Shown: positions 35,331 through 48,000 of the stretch, piece after piece
Numbering within the stretch: the first letter of the stretch is position 1
Layout: each line of letters opens with the position of its first letter
From: Dyella sp. C9
GTDB taxonomy: Bacteria; Pseudomonadota; Gammaproteobacteria; Xanthomonadales; Rhodanobacteraceae
NCBI RefSeq assembly: GCF_003332825.1
Contig: NZ_QIRF01000003.1
Coordinates: 1 to 64,000, forward strand
Length of the DNA: 64,000 nucleotides
Reading direction: 5' to 3'
Position numbers and translations under genes: made by a program
Notes under the pieces: model-generated
Told to the model about the DNA's origin: nothing
The model's input: only the letters and a program-made list of their open reading frames with translations
The model's database searches: none

Positions 35331-38324
35331 ATGAGCTTTCGTACCTTGAATCGCGCGGTGGCGCTGCGTCGATCGGCGCTGGCGGCTGCGCTTACCGTGG
35401 GCATGGCCGGCGTGGCGTTTGCCCAGTCAACCACTGGTAGCATTTTTGGCCAGGCCGAACCGGGACAAACCATCATCGTAGCCAACGATACGGGCGTCAC
35501 TCGCCAGGTGACGGTCGATGCCGGGGGGCGTTACCGCATTACGAACCTTCCGGTGGGCACGTACACGGTGACCTTGCAGAAGGACGGTGCCGCCGTCGAT
35601 ACCCGCAAGAACGTAGGCCTTACCGTAAATGCCGGCACCGAGGTGTCGTTTGCTTCGGTTGCTTCTGCCTCTGCGCTATCGGCGGTCACCGTCACTGCCA
35701 ACGCGCTGCCGGCCATCGATGTGTCATCGGTGGACTCACGCACGGTTATCACGGCAGACGAGCTGTCCAAGTTGCCGATTGCTCGCACGGCTGAAGCCAT
35801 CGCGCTGTTGGCGCCTGGCGCCGTGCAGGGTAGTAGCTGGTTTACCGGTCCGAGTGGTCAGCCGCTGGTGTCCTTCGGCGGATCTTCGGTCGTCGAGAAC
35901 GCGTACTACATCAACGGCATGAACGTCACGGACCCGCTCAATGGCCTTGGTGGCATCACCTTGCCCTATGGCGCGATTGATCAGCAGGAGATGCTCAACG
36001 GTGGTTACAGCGCCATGTATGGTCGTTCCGATGGTGGCGTGATCAACCAGGTCGGCAAGCGTGGTACCAACGAATGGCACTTTGGCGGTCAAGTGTTGTG
36101 GACGCCTGAGTCGCTTCGAGGTGACCCACACAATATCCGAAACTCCGCTGGATCGCTGTATCAGTACCGCAACGCGAACAAGGGCTGGAATACCACGGAG
36201 AATGCGTACATTGGCGGTCCGCTGATCAAGGACAAGCTCTTTTTCTTTGCTGCGGCAGAGGCCAGCAAGTCCGAGGACACCTATGTGGACGTGAAGTCGT
36301 CCGGAACAGAGCGCAAACGTACGTATCACGATCCGAGCTGGTACTCCAAGATCGATTGGAATATCACCGACAGCAACATCCTTGAACTGACTGGTGCATC
36401 GTCCAAGCACAGCTACAACGGGCAGGTGTACGAGTACGACAACGATACGCATACCACGGGTGACTACATCACCGGTGACACGCATACCAAGACTGCGGCA
36501 ACGATGTGGATTGCCAAATACACCAGCTACATCACCGACAATTTGACGCTGTCCGCCCAATACGGCAAGCAGAAGACCGACATGTACACCGAGTTGTCGT
36601 CGGGCTTCGATCCCAACCTGATCTACATTTACAGCCCCAGCAATCAGAACCCGGCGCTTTCTGGCAGCAGCACCGGCATCGGTAATACGCAGTCCGTCAG
36701 CACCACGACCGATCCGGCTCACCAGACCAAGGGCGCCAACTATCGCCTCGATTTGAGTTATGTCCTGGGCGATCACACCATTTCGGTGGGTATCGACAAT
36801 CAGCGCACGCAGGACCTCAACGACGGCGACTACGTGCCAACCGACGCCGGCTACATGTGGGAGTACGGTCGCATGACCAATCCCAACTCACCGATCATCG
36901 ACGGCCAGGTGGATGCCCCTGCGGCCTATCCGGGCGGTGCGAACGGCTACTATGTGGACCAGTATTTCTATAAGACCGCGGCGTCGGTGCGTGTGGAGCA
37001 GCGCGCCCAGTACATCGAGGACAGCTGGCAGGTCAACGACCGCTGGCTGGTCAAGTTGGGTCTACGCAACGACCAGTTCACCAATTACAACAGCGATGGC
37101 GCGCCATATATTCGTCAGACCAAGCCGCAGTGGGCACCGCGCCTGGGCTTCAGCTGGGACGTGAACGGCGACTCCAGCTTCAAGGTCTTTGGTAACGCGG
37201 GTCGCTATTATCTTGCGTTGCCCACCAGCGTGGCGCTGCGCGGTGCTTCGGGCTCGTTGTACACCCGCATCTACTACACCTACACGGGCATCGATCCGAC
37301 CACGGGTTACCCGACGGGCCTCACGCCGATCGATACCGTCAAGGGGCCGGGCGCGCAGATCTCAGCCAACAACGAGTATGGGCAGGCTCCTGACCCGAAT
37401 ACCGTAACTGCTCGCTCGCTCAAGGCGCAGTATCAGGACGAATACATCCTGGGCTTCGACAAGCAGTTCAACGACAACTGGACCTACGGCGCCAAGCTGA
37501 CCTACCGCAGCCTGAAAAACGCCATTGACGATACCTGCAACTACCAGCTGTTCTTCGACAAGGCCGATTCGCTGGGCCTGGACACCGATCAGCTGCGCGG
37601 CTGTTACTTCTTTAACCCTGGGCGTGCCGCCACGTTCCAGTTGCCTGACGGTAACGGTGGCTATGGCGAATTCACGCTTAGTGCGAAGGAGCTGGGATTC
37701 CCCAAGGTGAAGCGCAACTACTATGCCTTGGACCTCTTCCTCGAACATCCGTTCGATGGCAAGTGGCAGGGCCGGTTGATGTACACCTTCTCGCGTAGCT
37801 ACGGCAACACCGAGGGGCAGGTGAAATCCGATATCGGTCAGGACGACATCGCCGCAACGCAGGATTGGGACTACCCGGTGCTGATGGAATACGCAGGTGT
37901 CCGTCAGCACAACGACCACACGCATCAGATCAAGGCATACGGCACGTACCAGTTCACCAAGGAATGGAACGTTTCGGGCATGTTGCAGCTGATTTCCGGT
38001 GCACCGACCAATTGCTCCGGTTATTACGGTCCGGACGAGACGGCTCCCGCATACAATGGCCCGTACTACCACTGGTGTAACGGACAGCCTGCTCCGGCTG
38101 GTACCGCAGGCGATCTGCCATGGCAGAAGAACGTGGCGGTCAATGTCGAGTACCGACCGAATTTTGCCGACAACAAGCTGGCGTTCGGCCTCTACGTGAA
38201 CAATCTGTTCAATTGGCAGGAGCCGACCTACGTGTATGAGTACTACCTGGAGCCGAACTATCGGCGTCCTCGCGGTTACTCGAGTCCGCGCTCGGTTCGC
38301 TTCGGCGTGACATACGACTTCTAA
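35331..38324 (+). CDS. Oar-like TonB-dependent receptor, copy 2
   Basis: This 997-residue paralogue of the preceding receptor has the same layout: signal peptide (cleavage after AFAQ), carboxypeptidase-regulatory-like domain, TonB-box-like SAVTVTA, plug, barrel and C-terminal YDF. The N-terminal 270 residues are highly alike, including SSVDSRTVIT and AMYGRSDGGVI; extracellular loops differ, suggesting different ligands. Codon use is visibly less biased to G/C-ending codons than in copy 1, hinting at lower expression or a different history. It sits behind its own promoter and leader, and has its own terminator. Confidence 0.9.
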   Translation: MSFRTLNRAVALRRSALAAALTVGMAGVAFAQSTTGSIFGQAEPGQTIIVANDTGVTRQVTVDAGGRYRITNLPVGTYTVTLQKDGAAVDTRKNVGLTVNAGTEVSFASVASASALSAVTVTANALPAIDVSSVDSRTVITADELSKLPIARTAEAIALLAPGAVQGSSWFTGPSGQPLVSFGGSSVVENAYYINGMNVTDPLNGLGGITLPYGAIDQQEMLNGGYSAMYGRSDGGVINQVGKRGTNEWHFGGQVLWTPESLRGDPHNIRNSAGSLYQYRNANKGWNTTENAYIGGPLIKDKLFFFAAAEASKSEDTYVDVKSSGTERKRTYHDPSWYSKIDWNITDSNILELTGASSKHSYNGQVYEYDNDTHTTGDYITGDTHTKTAATMWIAKYTSYITDNLTLSAQYGKQKTDMYTELSSGFDPNLIYIYSPSNQNPALSGSSTGIGNTQSVSTTTDPAHQTKGANYRLDLSYVLGDHTISVGIDNQRTQDLNDGDYVPTDAGYMWEYGRMTNPNSPIIDGQVDAPAAYPGGANGYYVDQYFYKTAASVRVEQRAQYIEDSWQVNDRWLVKLGLRNDQFTNYNSDGAPYIRQTKPQWAPRLGFSWDVNGDSSFKVFGNAGRYYLALPTSVALRGASGSLYTRIYYTYTGIDPTTGYPTGLTPIDTVKGPGAQISANNEYGQAPDPNTVTARSLKAQYQDEYILGFDKQFNDNWTYGAKLTYRSLKNAIDDTCNYQLFFDKADSLGLDTDQLRGCYFFNPGRAATFQLPDGNGGYGEFTLSAKELGFPKVKRNYYALDLFLEHPFDGKWQGRLMYTFSRSYGNTEGQVKSDIGQDDIAATQDWDYPVLMEYAGVRQHNDHTHQIKAYGTYQFTKEWNVSGMLQLISGAPTNCSGYYGPDETAPAYNGPYYHWCNGQPAPAGTAGDLPWQKNVAVNVEYRPNFADNKLAFGLYVNNLFNWQEPTYVYEYYLEPNYRRPRGYSSPRSVRFGVTYDF

Positions 38325-38411
38325 GCTCCGCGCCTGCCGCGAGGCCGGCGCAACCGCACGGCGACTCCTCCTGTTACGTGCGGCCTCTTCGTGGGGAAGA
38401 GGACTTTTTTG

Positions 38412-38439
38412 GCCGCCGGTCTCCCCGGCGGCTTTTTTT
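38412..38439 (+). terminator. terminator after second TonB receptor gene
   Basis: The 8-bp stem GCCGCCGG-TCTCC-CCGGCGGC (38412-38432) is followed by seven T. It serves the plus strand only: no U-run is present on the other side. Confidence 0.92.
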
Positions 38440-38470
38440 ATGCGCAGCGTTGCAAGTGGAGTTGAGGCGG

Positions 38471-39589
38471 TCAGGCCATGCCAGCGCTCTCGGCGCGTTC
38501 TGGTGTGGCGGTTTCCGTCGTCGCGGCATGGCCATGCGCCGGCTGCATCACGTGATGCGCCAATCCATGCAGGTCGAGCTGGTCCACCGGGATCGGCCGA
38601 TAGTCGGGGCCGAAGGCCACCTCGCCGAACTTCCAGCCGGCCGGACGGCGCACCGCGCCCCAGAAGCGCTTGGCGGCGTTCCAGTGCAGGCCAACCAGGC
38701 CGTGGTTGTTGTCGTCGTCGACCATCGGGTCGCCCACGCCGGTGGGGCGCAGCGGTTCGTTGTACAGCGCGGTGCCGAAGATCACGTCCCAGATCGAGAA
38801 CACCTGGCCGAAGTTGCAGTTGTGCAGGTTGGGACGCGTGGGGTCCACCAGCATGTGATGCAGGCGATGGAACTTCGGTGACACCAGCAGGCGGTTGAAC
38901 ACCGGGCCGAAGGCAATGCGCACGTTGGCGTGCGAGAAGTTCTGCACCAGCTCGCCCACCAGTACCAGCCAGGCGAACTGCTCCGGCTCCACGCCCATCA
39001 CGATGCCCACGCAAGCCAGGATCATCGACTGGATGAAGCCGTCGATGAGGCTGCCACGGTCGTTGGTCCAGCAGCTCATCTGCCGGGTGCTGTGATGCAT
39101 GCTGTGCAGCGCCCACCACCAGGGCAGGGCGTGCTGCAGGCGATGCATCCAGTAGTACACGAAATCGTAGACGATGTAGTAGCAGCCGAACAGCAACCAC
39201 GGATGTTCCTTCAGCCAGGGCACCCAGTGCGTGATCGCCAGTGGCGAGGCGCTGGCATCGCTGGGGCCGGTGTCCGGGCCGCCGAAGTAGTTGGCCACCG
39301 GGGTGAGCACCAGGTAGCTGAAGATCGGGAAGATGCCGACCAGCATCATCACGGTGTACTGGAAGTCGACCTTGGTGAGCTTGCGGTCTTCCCAGCGCTC
39401 GGCCGGCACGATGCTCTCGAGCGGGCGGAAGATCAATCCGATCACGCACAGCTGGAAGGCGGCGATCAGCAGCGATGCGGAGATGTCCCGCGGGTCGCCG
39501 GCCAGGCCTTCCAGGTGCAGGAACTGCAGCACGGGAAGCACGCCATGGCTGGCGAACCAGTTGACCAAGTGGGACCACAGTTCGGACAT
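38471..39589 (-). CDS. sterol desaturase/fatty acid hydroxylase-family enzyme
   Basis: This 372-residue integral membrane protein has several transmembrane helices and the three histidine clusters of the di-iron hydroxylase superfamily: WMHRLQH, HSMHHS and FHRLHHM. Such enzymes hydroxylate or desaturate lipids, sterols, hopanoids or carotenoids with O2. The final ~80 residues (after about FGPDYRPIP) are a soluble His-rich tail. ATG 39589 is preferred over GTG 39598 because AAGG stands at good spacing before it. It is monocistronic. The lipid substrate is unknown. Confidence 0.85.
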   Translation of the reverse strand: MSELWSHLVNWFASHGVLPVLQFLHLEGLAGDPRDISASLLIAAFQLCVIGLIFRPLESIVPAERWEDRKLTKVDFQYTVMMLVGIFPIFSYLVLTPVANYFGGPDTGPSDASASPLAITHWVPWLKEHPWLLFGCYYIVYDFVYYWMHRLQHALPWWWALHSMHHSTRQMSCWTNDRGSLIDGFIQSMILACVGIVMGVEPEQFAWLVLVGELVQNFSHANVRIAFGPVFNRLLVSPKFHRLHHMLVDPTRPNLHNCNFGQVFSIWDVIFGTALYNEPLRPTGVGDPMVDDDNNHGLVGLHWNAAKRFWGAVRRPAGWKFGEVAFGPDYRPIPVDQLDLHGLAHHVMQPAHGHAATTETATPERAESAGMA

Positions 39590-39742
39590 CGTCGACACCT
39601 TGCAAGGAAACAGGACGGTCCTGCAGGCGAATGACTCAGGCGCGAGGCGCAGCGAACTACAGAACCGGACGGTTTAGGATACTGCCGGGGTCCGGCAGCA
39701 TCCATCCGGCAGGATTTTGCGTCAGGTTTCCTTTCACCCAGC

Positions 39743-40453
39743 CTACTGGCCGGCGCGAAGGCGGGCGTTGAGCTCGGCGAGGCGCTCGGGCGTGCCCACG
39801 TCGGTCCAGGCGCCGCGATAGTGGCTGCCGCGCAGCTGGTTCAACGCGATCGCGTGTTCGAACAGCGGGCGCAACTTGAAGCGTGGCGGTTGCTCCTGTG
39901 CGCCGGCATCGTGCACCACCTGGTTCCAGCCATGCAGCAATTCAGGGCGAAACACGCCTATCCCGCTGTAGGCCAGGCGTGCCTGGCTGGCGTCGTCACG
40001 CAGCAGGCCTTGCGCATCCAGCGCGAAATCGCCGGTGGGGTGGTGCGCCGGATTGTCCACCATCAGCAGATGGCCAAGACCGGCGGGTTCGGCGGGCAGA
40101 GCACCGAAATCGGCATCAGTCCACACGTCGCCGCTGATGGTGAGAAAAGGCTCAGGGCCCAGCAGGCCCAGTGCGTTGAGCATGCCGCCGCCGGTTTCCA
40201 GCGGCGTGGGCCCTTCATAGGCATAGCGGATGCGCAGGCCCCAGCGCGAACCGTCGCCGAGCGTCTCCGGGAATTGCTCGGCCAGGTGTGAGGTGTTGAT
40301 CACCACATAGCGCACGTCGATGGCGGCAAGCTTTTCCAGGTGCCACACGATCAAAGGCTTGCCGCCGGCTTCGAGCAGCGGCTTGGGCGTGTGGTTGGTG
40401 AGCGGGCGCATGCGCTCGCCGAGACCCGCCGCGAAGATCAGCGCGTGGCGCAT
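39743..40453 (-). CDS. murU: N-acetylmuramate alpha-1-phosphate uridylyltransferase
   Basis: This 236-residue nucleotidyltransferase has the signature AAGLGERMRPLTNHTPKPLL at residues 8-27, the Asp of SGDVW and a late WTDVGTPERL. In Pseudomonas MurU makes UDP-MurNAc from MurNAc-1-phosphate, recycling cell-wall sugar past the fosfomycin-sensitive MurA step. The upstream gene on the same strand is its partner kinase amgK, which supports this over other sugar-1-phosphate nucleotidyltransferases. ATG 40453 was chosen because a longer frame runs into the repeat upstream. Confidence 0.88.
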   Translation of the reverse strand: MRHALIFAAGLGERMRPLTNHTPKPLLEAGGKPLIVWHLEKLAAIDVRYVVINTSHLAEQFPETLGDGSRWGLRIRYAYEGPTPLETGGGMLNALGLLGPEPFLTISGDVWTDADFGALPAEPAGLGHLLMVDNPAHHPTGDFALDAQGLLRDDASQARLAYSGIGVFRPELLHGWNQVVHDAGAQEQPPRFKLRPLFEHAIALNQLRGSHYRGAWTDVGTPERLAELNARLRAGQ

Positions 40454-40482
40454 GGTGTGCCTCGATGCCTGGTGCTCAGGCT

Positions 40483-40567
40483 CGTCATCACGGCGGAAGC
40501 TGGAGTCCAGAGGCTTCGCCCTTCGAAACATTCAAGGCACCGGATCCCGGCTTTCGCTGGGATGACG
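40483..40567. repeat. degraded inverted pair of 28-bp repeats between amgK and murU
   Basis: The left arm (40483-40510, CGTCAT...GGAGTCCAG) and right arm (about 40539-40567, CCGGATCCCGGCTTTCGCTGGGATGACGG) match the inverted-pair element at 27729-27817 with several changes. It fills the 166-bp gap between the two recycling genes. Confidence 0.65.
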
Positions 40568-40619
40568 GTGGGGTGGCGTGGGTGCGCTACGGCACTTCGC
40601 AAGGCGATGGCAGTCGTGC

Positions 40620-41633
40620 TCATGCGGCGGATACCTGCGTCAGGTCACGGCCTTGCGTGTGTCGTTCCAGCAGTGCGACGAAGTCCGCGAGGTCAGGATA
40701 GCGGCGCGCCACCGACACCACGTACTGATACACCGTCGGCACGTCGGCGAGGTAACCCGCTTTTCCATCGCGATACCACAGCCGGTAGAACTGGCCGAGC
40801 ACGCGCACGTGCCGGTGCAGGCCGGTCAGGTCGAACCAGCGCAGGAAGCGCGAGGCGCTTACCGTGGCGTCGATCATGCCGGCGCCCAGCAGGCGCTGGC
40901 GGTACGACTCCACCCAGCCTTCCACGCGCTCGCGGGGCCACACGATGTAGGCATCACGCAGCAGCGAGGCGAGGTCGTAGGTGATGGGGCCGGCGAGCGC
41001 GCCCTGGAAATCGATGATGCCGGGATTGTTGCTGTCCACGACCAGCAGGTTGCGGCTGTGGTAGTCGCGGTGCACGAAGCAGCGTGGCTGCTCCAGTGCA
41101 TTGTGGATGATCACGTCGAACGCCGCTTCCAGCACATCCCATTCGCCGCAGCTGGGTGTGTGTTGCAGATGACGGCGAAGGAACCATTCGGGCATCACCT
41201 CCAGGCCACTGACCAGCAAGGCGCGATTGAACGGCGGCAGGTCGTCGAAGGTCATGCGCGTCTGCATGCGCAGCAGCGCATCCATCGCGTCGCCGTAGAG
41301 GCGATCGGCCGTATCCTCGTTCAGCGCGGGCAGATAGAGATGGTTGCCGAGGTCTTCGATCAGCAGGAAACCCTGCTGCAGGTCCTTGGCGCGCACCGCG
41401 GGAACATGCAAGCCGGCGGCAGCGAGGCGCTCGCCGATGGCCAGCCAGGGGCGTGGATCCTCCTTGGCCGGCGGCGAATCCATCACGATCCAGCTCTGGC
41501 CCTGGTGATGCGTGCGCCAGTAGCTGCGGAAGCTCGCATCGGACGAAGCGGGCTCAAGCGTGAGCGTGGCGTCGCCTAGGGCGTTGCGGGTCCATGCCAG
41601 GCGGGCGGCGGCGCGATCGGAGGCGGTGTCCAT
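40620..41633 (-). CDS. amgK: N-acetylmuramate/N-acetylglucosamine kinase
   Basis: This 337-residue kinase of the aminoglycoside-phosphotransferase fold has the catalytic loop FVHRDYHSRNLLV and the metal-binding IIDFQGALAGP. AmgK phosphorylates the anomeric position of MurNAc and GlcNAc, feeding MurU. It lies just upstream of murU on the same strand. ATG 41633 is preferred; the longer frame would need a TTG. Confidence 0.9.
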   Translation of the reverse strand: MDTASDRAAARLAWTRNALGDATLTLEPASSDASFRSYWRTHHQGQSWIVMDSPPAKEDPRPWLAIGERLAAAGLHVPAVRAKDLQQGFLLIEDLGNHLYLPALNEDTADRLYGDAMDALLRMQTRMTFDDLPPFNRALLVSGLEVMPEWFLRRHLQHTPSCGEWDVLEAAFDVIIHNALEQPRCFVHRDYHSRNLLVVDSNNPGIIDFQGALAGPITYDLASLLRDAYIVWPRERVEGWVESYRQRLLGAGMIDATVSASRFLRWFDLTGLHRHVRVLGQFYRLWYRDGKAGYLADVPTVYQYVVSVARRYPDLADFVALLERHTQGRDLTQVSAA

Positions 41634-41676
41634 GGTGTACGGCAAGTGGTGATGCCGCGCAGCTTAGCGGGCGAAC

Positions 41677-41748
41677 TGTAGGAGCGCACCTTGTGCGCGA
41701 CCGGCGCGTGGCGATGTTTCGCGGTCGCGCACAGGGTGCGCTCCTACA
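41677..41748. repeat. GTAG-type REP pair (long palindrome)
   Basis: The arms TGTAGGAGCGCACCTTGTGC.. (41677-41703) and its near-perfect inverse (41722-41748) form a 27-bp stem with an 18-bp loop. It is the cleanest copy of the GTAG REP family in the window and lies between the amtB 3' end and the amgK start. Confidence 0.88.
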
Positions 41749-41791
41749 GGTGCCGCCGTATCGCTCTCCCTGGAGGAGGGCGACGCGGCAT

Positions 41792-43538
<1,747 letters not shown>

Positions 43539-43541
43539 TCA

Positions 43542-43624
43542 CCGCCATTCCTGCGAAAGCAGGAATCCAGTGACTTCAACGGGTTGCGAAAGGCGCTGGA
43601 TCCCCGCGTGCGCGGGGATGACGG
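43542..43624. repeat. inverted pair of 28-bp repeats upstream of glnK
   Basis: The left arm (43542-43570) contains ATTCCTGCGAAAGCAGGAAT followed by CCAG; the right arm (43595-43624) reads GCTGGATCCCCGCGTGCGCGGGGATGACGG. It is the same family as 27729-27817. It occupies part of the 331-bp gap between glnK and the Rrf2 regulator; 43625-43721 holds nothing else recognised. Confidence 0.8.
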
Positions 43625-43721
43625 TGAGGATAGGGCTGCAACGCCCGGTTCCGATATCAAGTTGCCCAATCCGAGTGCGTGCCGCCGCTGATGAATCCCG
43701 CTTTTGGTGCACCGCGGTGGT

Positions 43722-43756
43722 TTGACCGCCGGGGCATTAATCAGTACCATTTTGGT
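43722..43756 (+). promoter_or_regulatory. promoter and possible auto-operator of the suf operon
   Basis: TTGACC (43722-43727) and TACCAT (43745-43750) with 17-bp spacing form a good sigma-70 promoter. The dyad ACCA-TTT-TGGT (43746-43756) overlaps the -10, where an Rrf2 protein would block transcription. It is not a clean match to the E. coli IscR boxes, so the operator reading is inference. Confidence 0.5.
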
Positions 43757-43788
43757 CCCGATTCCCGCAGTCTCCGGCCGCTTCCCCA

Positions 43789-44223
43789 ATGCTTCGCGTC
43801 AGCCGCCTCACCGACTACGCCACGGTGGTGATGACCTGCATCGCCGCCCATCCTGACGACGTGCTCAGCACGGCGCAGATTGCCGACGAGACGCGCCTGG
43901 AACTGCCCACCGTGAGCAAGCTGCTCAAGTCGCTGGGCCATGCCGGGCTGGTGGAATCCTTCCGCGGCGTCAACGGTGGATACCGCCTGGCGCGACCGGC
44001 GGGTGACATCTCCCTGGCGCAGATCATCGAAGCGCTGGAAGGCCCCATCGGCATGACCGAATGCAGCCTGGCCGAAGGCCAGTGCGATCGCCAGTCGCAA
44101 TGCGGCGTGCGATCGAACTGGCAGCACGTCAACAGCGTGGTCGACACCGCGCTGCGTGCGGTCAGCCTGTCGGACATGCTCAAACCACCCAGTCGTCGCA
44201 TCGATGCGACCCTGATCGGCTGA
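43789..44223 (+). CDS. Rrf2-family iron-sulphur regulator of suf genes
   Basis: This 144-residue winged-helix regulator has three Cys at 92, 99 and 105 ([15 protein letters not shown]), nearly the same spacing as the [2Fe-2S] ligands of IscR. The DNA-binding helix is [19 protein letters not shown] and the wing [10 protein letters not shown]. It probably senses cluster supply and represses the suf genes when clusters are plentiful. It is the first gene of the suf operon, 10 bp ahead of sufB. It could be called IscR- or SufR-like; the regulon is unknown. Confidence 0.88.
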   Translation: MLRVSRLTDYATVVMTCIAAHPDDVLSTAQIADETRLELPTVSKLLKSLGHAGLVESFRGVNGGYRLARPAGDISLAQIIEALEGPIGMTECSLAEGQCDRQSQCGVRSNWQHVNSVVDTALRAVSLSDMLKPPSRRIDATLIG

Positions 44224-44233
44224 CCCCGATCGC

Positions 44234-45745
<1,512 letters not shown>

Positions 45746-45880
45746 TAAGGGAATAGGGAGTTGGGAATAGGAAAAGCGGTCCGCTGTTTCCCATGCGCCC
45801 CTGACTCGACTTTCTCATGACCTTTCAAGGCCGACGGCTTTCTCTTTTCCCTATTCCCTATTCACGATTCTCTATTCCCT
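45746..45880. repeat. GGGAATAGGG repeat block between sufB and sufC
   Basis: The left side (45746-45776) has two GGGAATAG-type units and the right side (45842-45880) has four inverse units (CTATTCCC), giving an imperfect hairpin of about 135 nt. The last unit ends directly at the sufC ATG, so sufC has no Shine-Dalgarno. Such GGGAATAGGG repeats are scattered in Xanthomonadales genomes. Confidence 0.75.
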
Positions 45881-46647
<767 letters not shown>

Positions 46648-46651
<4 letters not shown>

Positions 46652-47967
46652 GCGAGGCGCAGCGCACGCCCTTCGTCGATTCGCTGCTGGAGGCCGCCGC
46701 GCAGGCGCAGCTTCCGGGCAGCGGTCTGGGCTGGCTGGATGCGGCCCGCCGCGAAAATCTCGACGCTTTTGCTGCCGCGGGCCTGCCCGATACGCGCATG
46801 GAAGCCTGGAAATACACCGCGCTGCGCGCGCTCGGACAGCGCCGTTTCGCTCCCGGCGACGCGCAGGCAGGCATGCGCGCCGTCGACATCGACGCTTTTT
46901 CCTTGCCGGGCATCGACGGGCCGACGCTGGTCTTCGTCAACGGCGTGTTCCGCGCCGACCTTTCGCGCATCGACGCGTTGCCGGCTGGACTGGGCCTGCT
47001 GCCGCTGTCGCAGGCACTGAGGGGGGACGCCGAGCCGCTGCGTTTCGCGCTGTCGCGTCATTACCGCGAAGGCGGTGACGTGTTCGCCCGCCTCAATGCG
47101 GCACTGGCCGGTGACGGCGTGGTGCTGCGCGTGGAGGCGGGCGTCAAGGTCGCGCAGCCGGTGCACCTGTTGTTCATCGGGGTGCCGGCCGAAGGTGACC
47201 TGGCCTGGCACGTGCGCCATGTCATCGAGCTGGGCGAGGGCGCCGAGCTTGCGCTGGTGGAACATCACGCCAGCAGCGGCGAGCAGCAGCATCTTGGCAC
47301 CCAGGTGGCCGACATCGTGCTGCGCAAGGGCGCCCGGCTGCGCCATGTGACGCTGCAGAATGCGGCCGGAGGCAGCACCCTGGTGCGCCACGACAGCGTG
47401 CAGCTGGACGAGGATGCACAGGCCGCGCTGTACGTGCTGGAACTGGGTGGTTCGCTGGTGCGCCACGACCTGCATGCGACCCTGGCCGGCGACCGTGCGC
47501 GCCTGGATACGCGTGGCGTGTTCGTGCTCAACGGCCGTCAGCATGTCGACACGCAGATGGCGATCCGTCACCAGGCGCTCAACACGGCTTCCGAATCGGT
47601 ATGGCGTGGCGTGGCCGACCAGCGTTCGCGCGGCGTGTTCCGTGGCGCCATCGTGGTGGCGCCGGGTGCCGACGGCAGCGATGCCAGCCTCAGCAGCAAG
47701 AACCTCCTGCTGTCGGGCCAGGCCGAGATCGACACCAAGCCGGAGCTGGAGATCTACGCCGACGAAGTGAAGGCTGCCCACGGCGCCACGGTCGGCCAGC
47801 TGGACGAGCGCTCGCTGTTCTACCTGCGCTCGCGCGGCATTCCGCTGGCCGAGGCGCGCTCCATGCTCACGGCGGCGTTCTGTCGGGCCGTGTTCGAGTC
47901 GCTGCCCGAGCAGGGGCTGCGCGAACACCTCGACCAGCAGCTGATGGCACACCTGCCCTCGGCCTGA
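46648..47967 (+). CDS. sufD: Fe-S cluster assembly subunit SufD
   Basis: This 439-residue beta-helix paralogue of SufB completes the scaffold. The beginning MEAWKYTALRAL, the core VELGEGAELALVEHH-like strands and the C-terminal SRGIPLAEARSMLTAAFCRAVFE are diagnostic. The start overlaps the sufC stop and is chosen over an earlier frame inside sufC. Confidence 0.95.
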
Positions 47968-48000
47968 GCACTCAACCGCGACACAGGCGAAATCATCACG

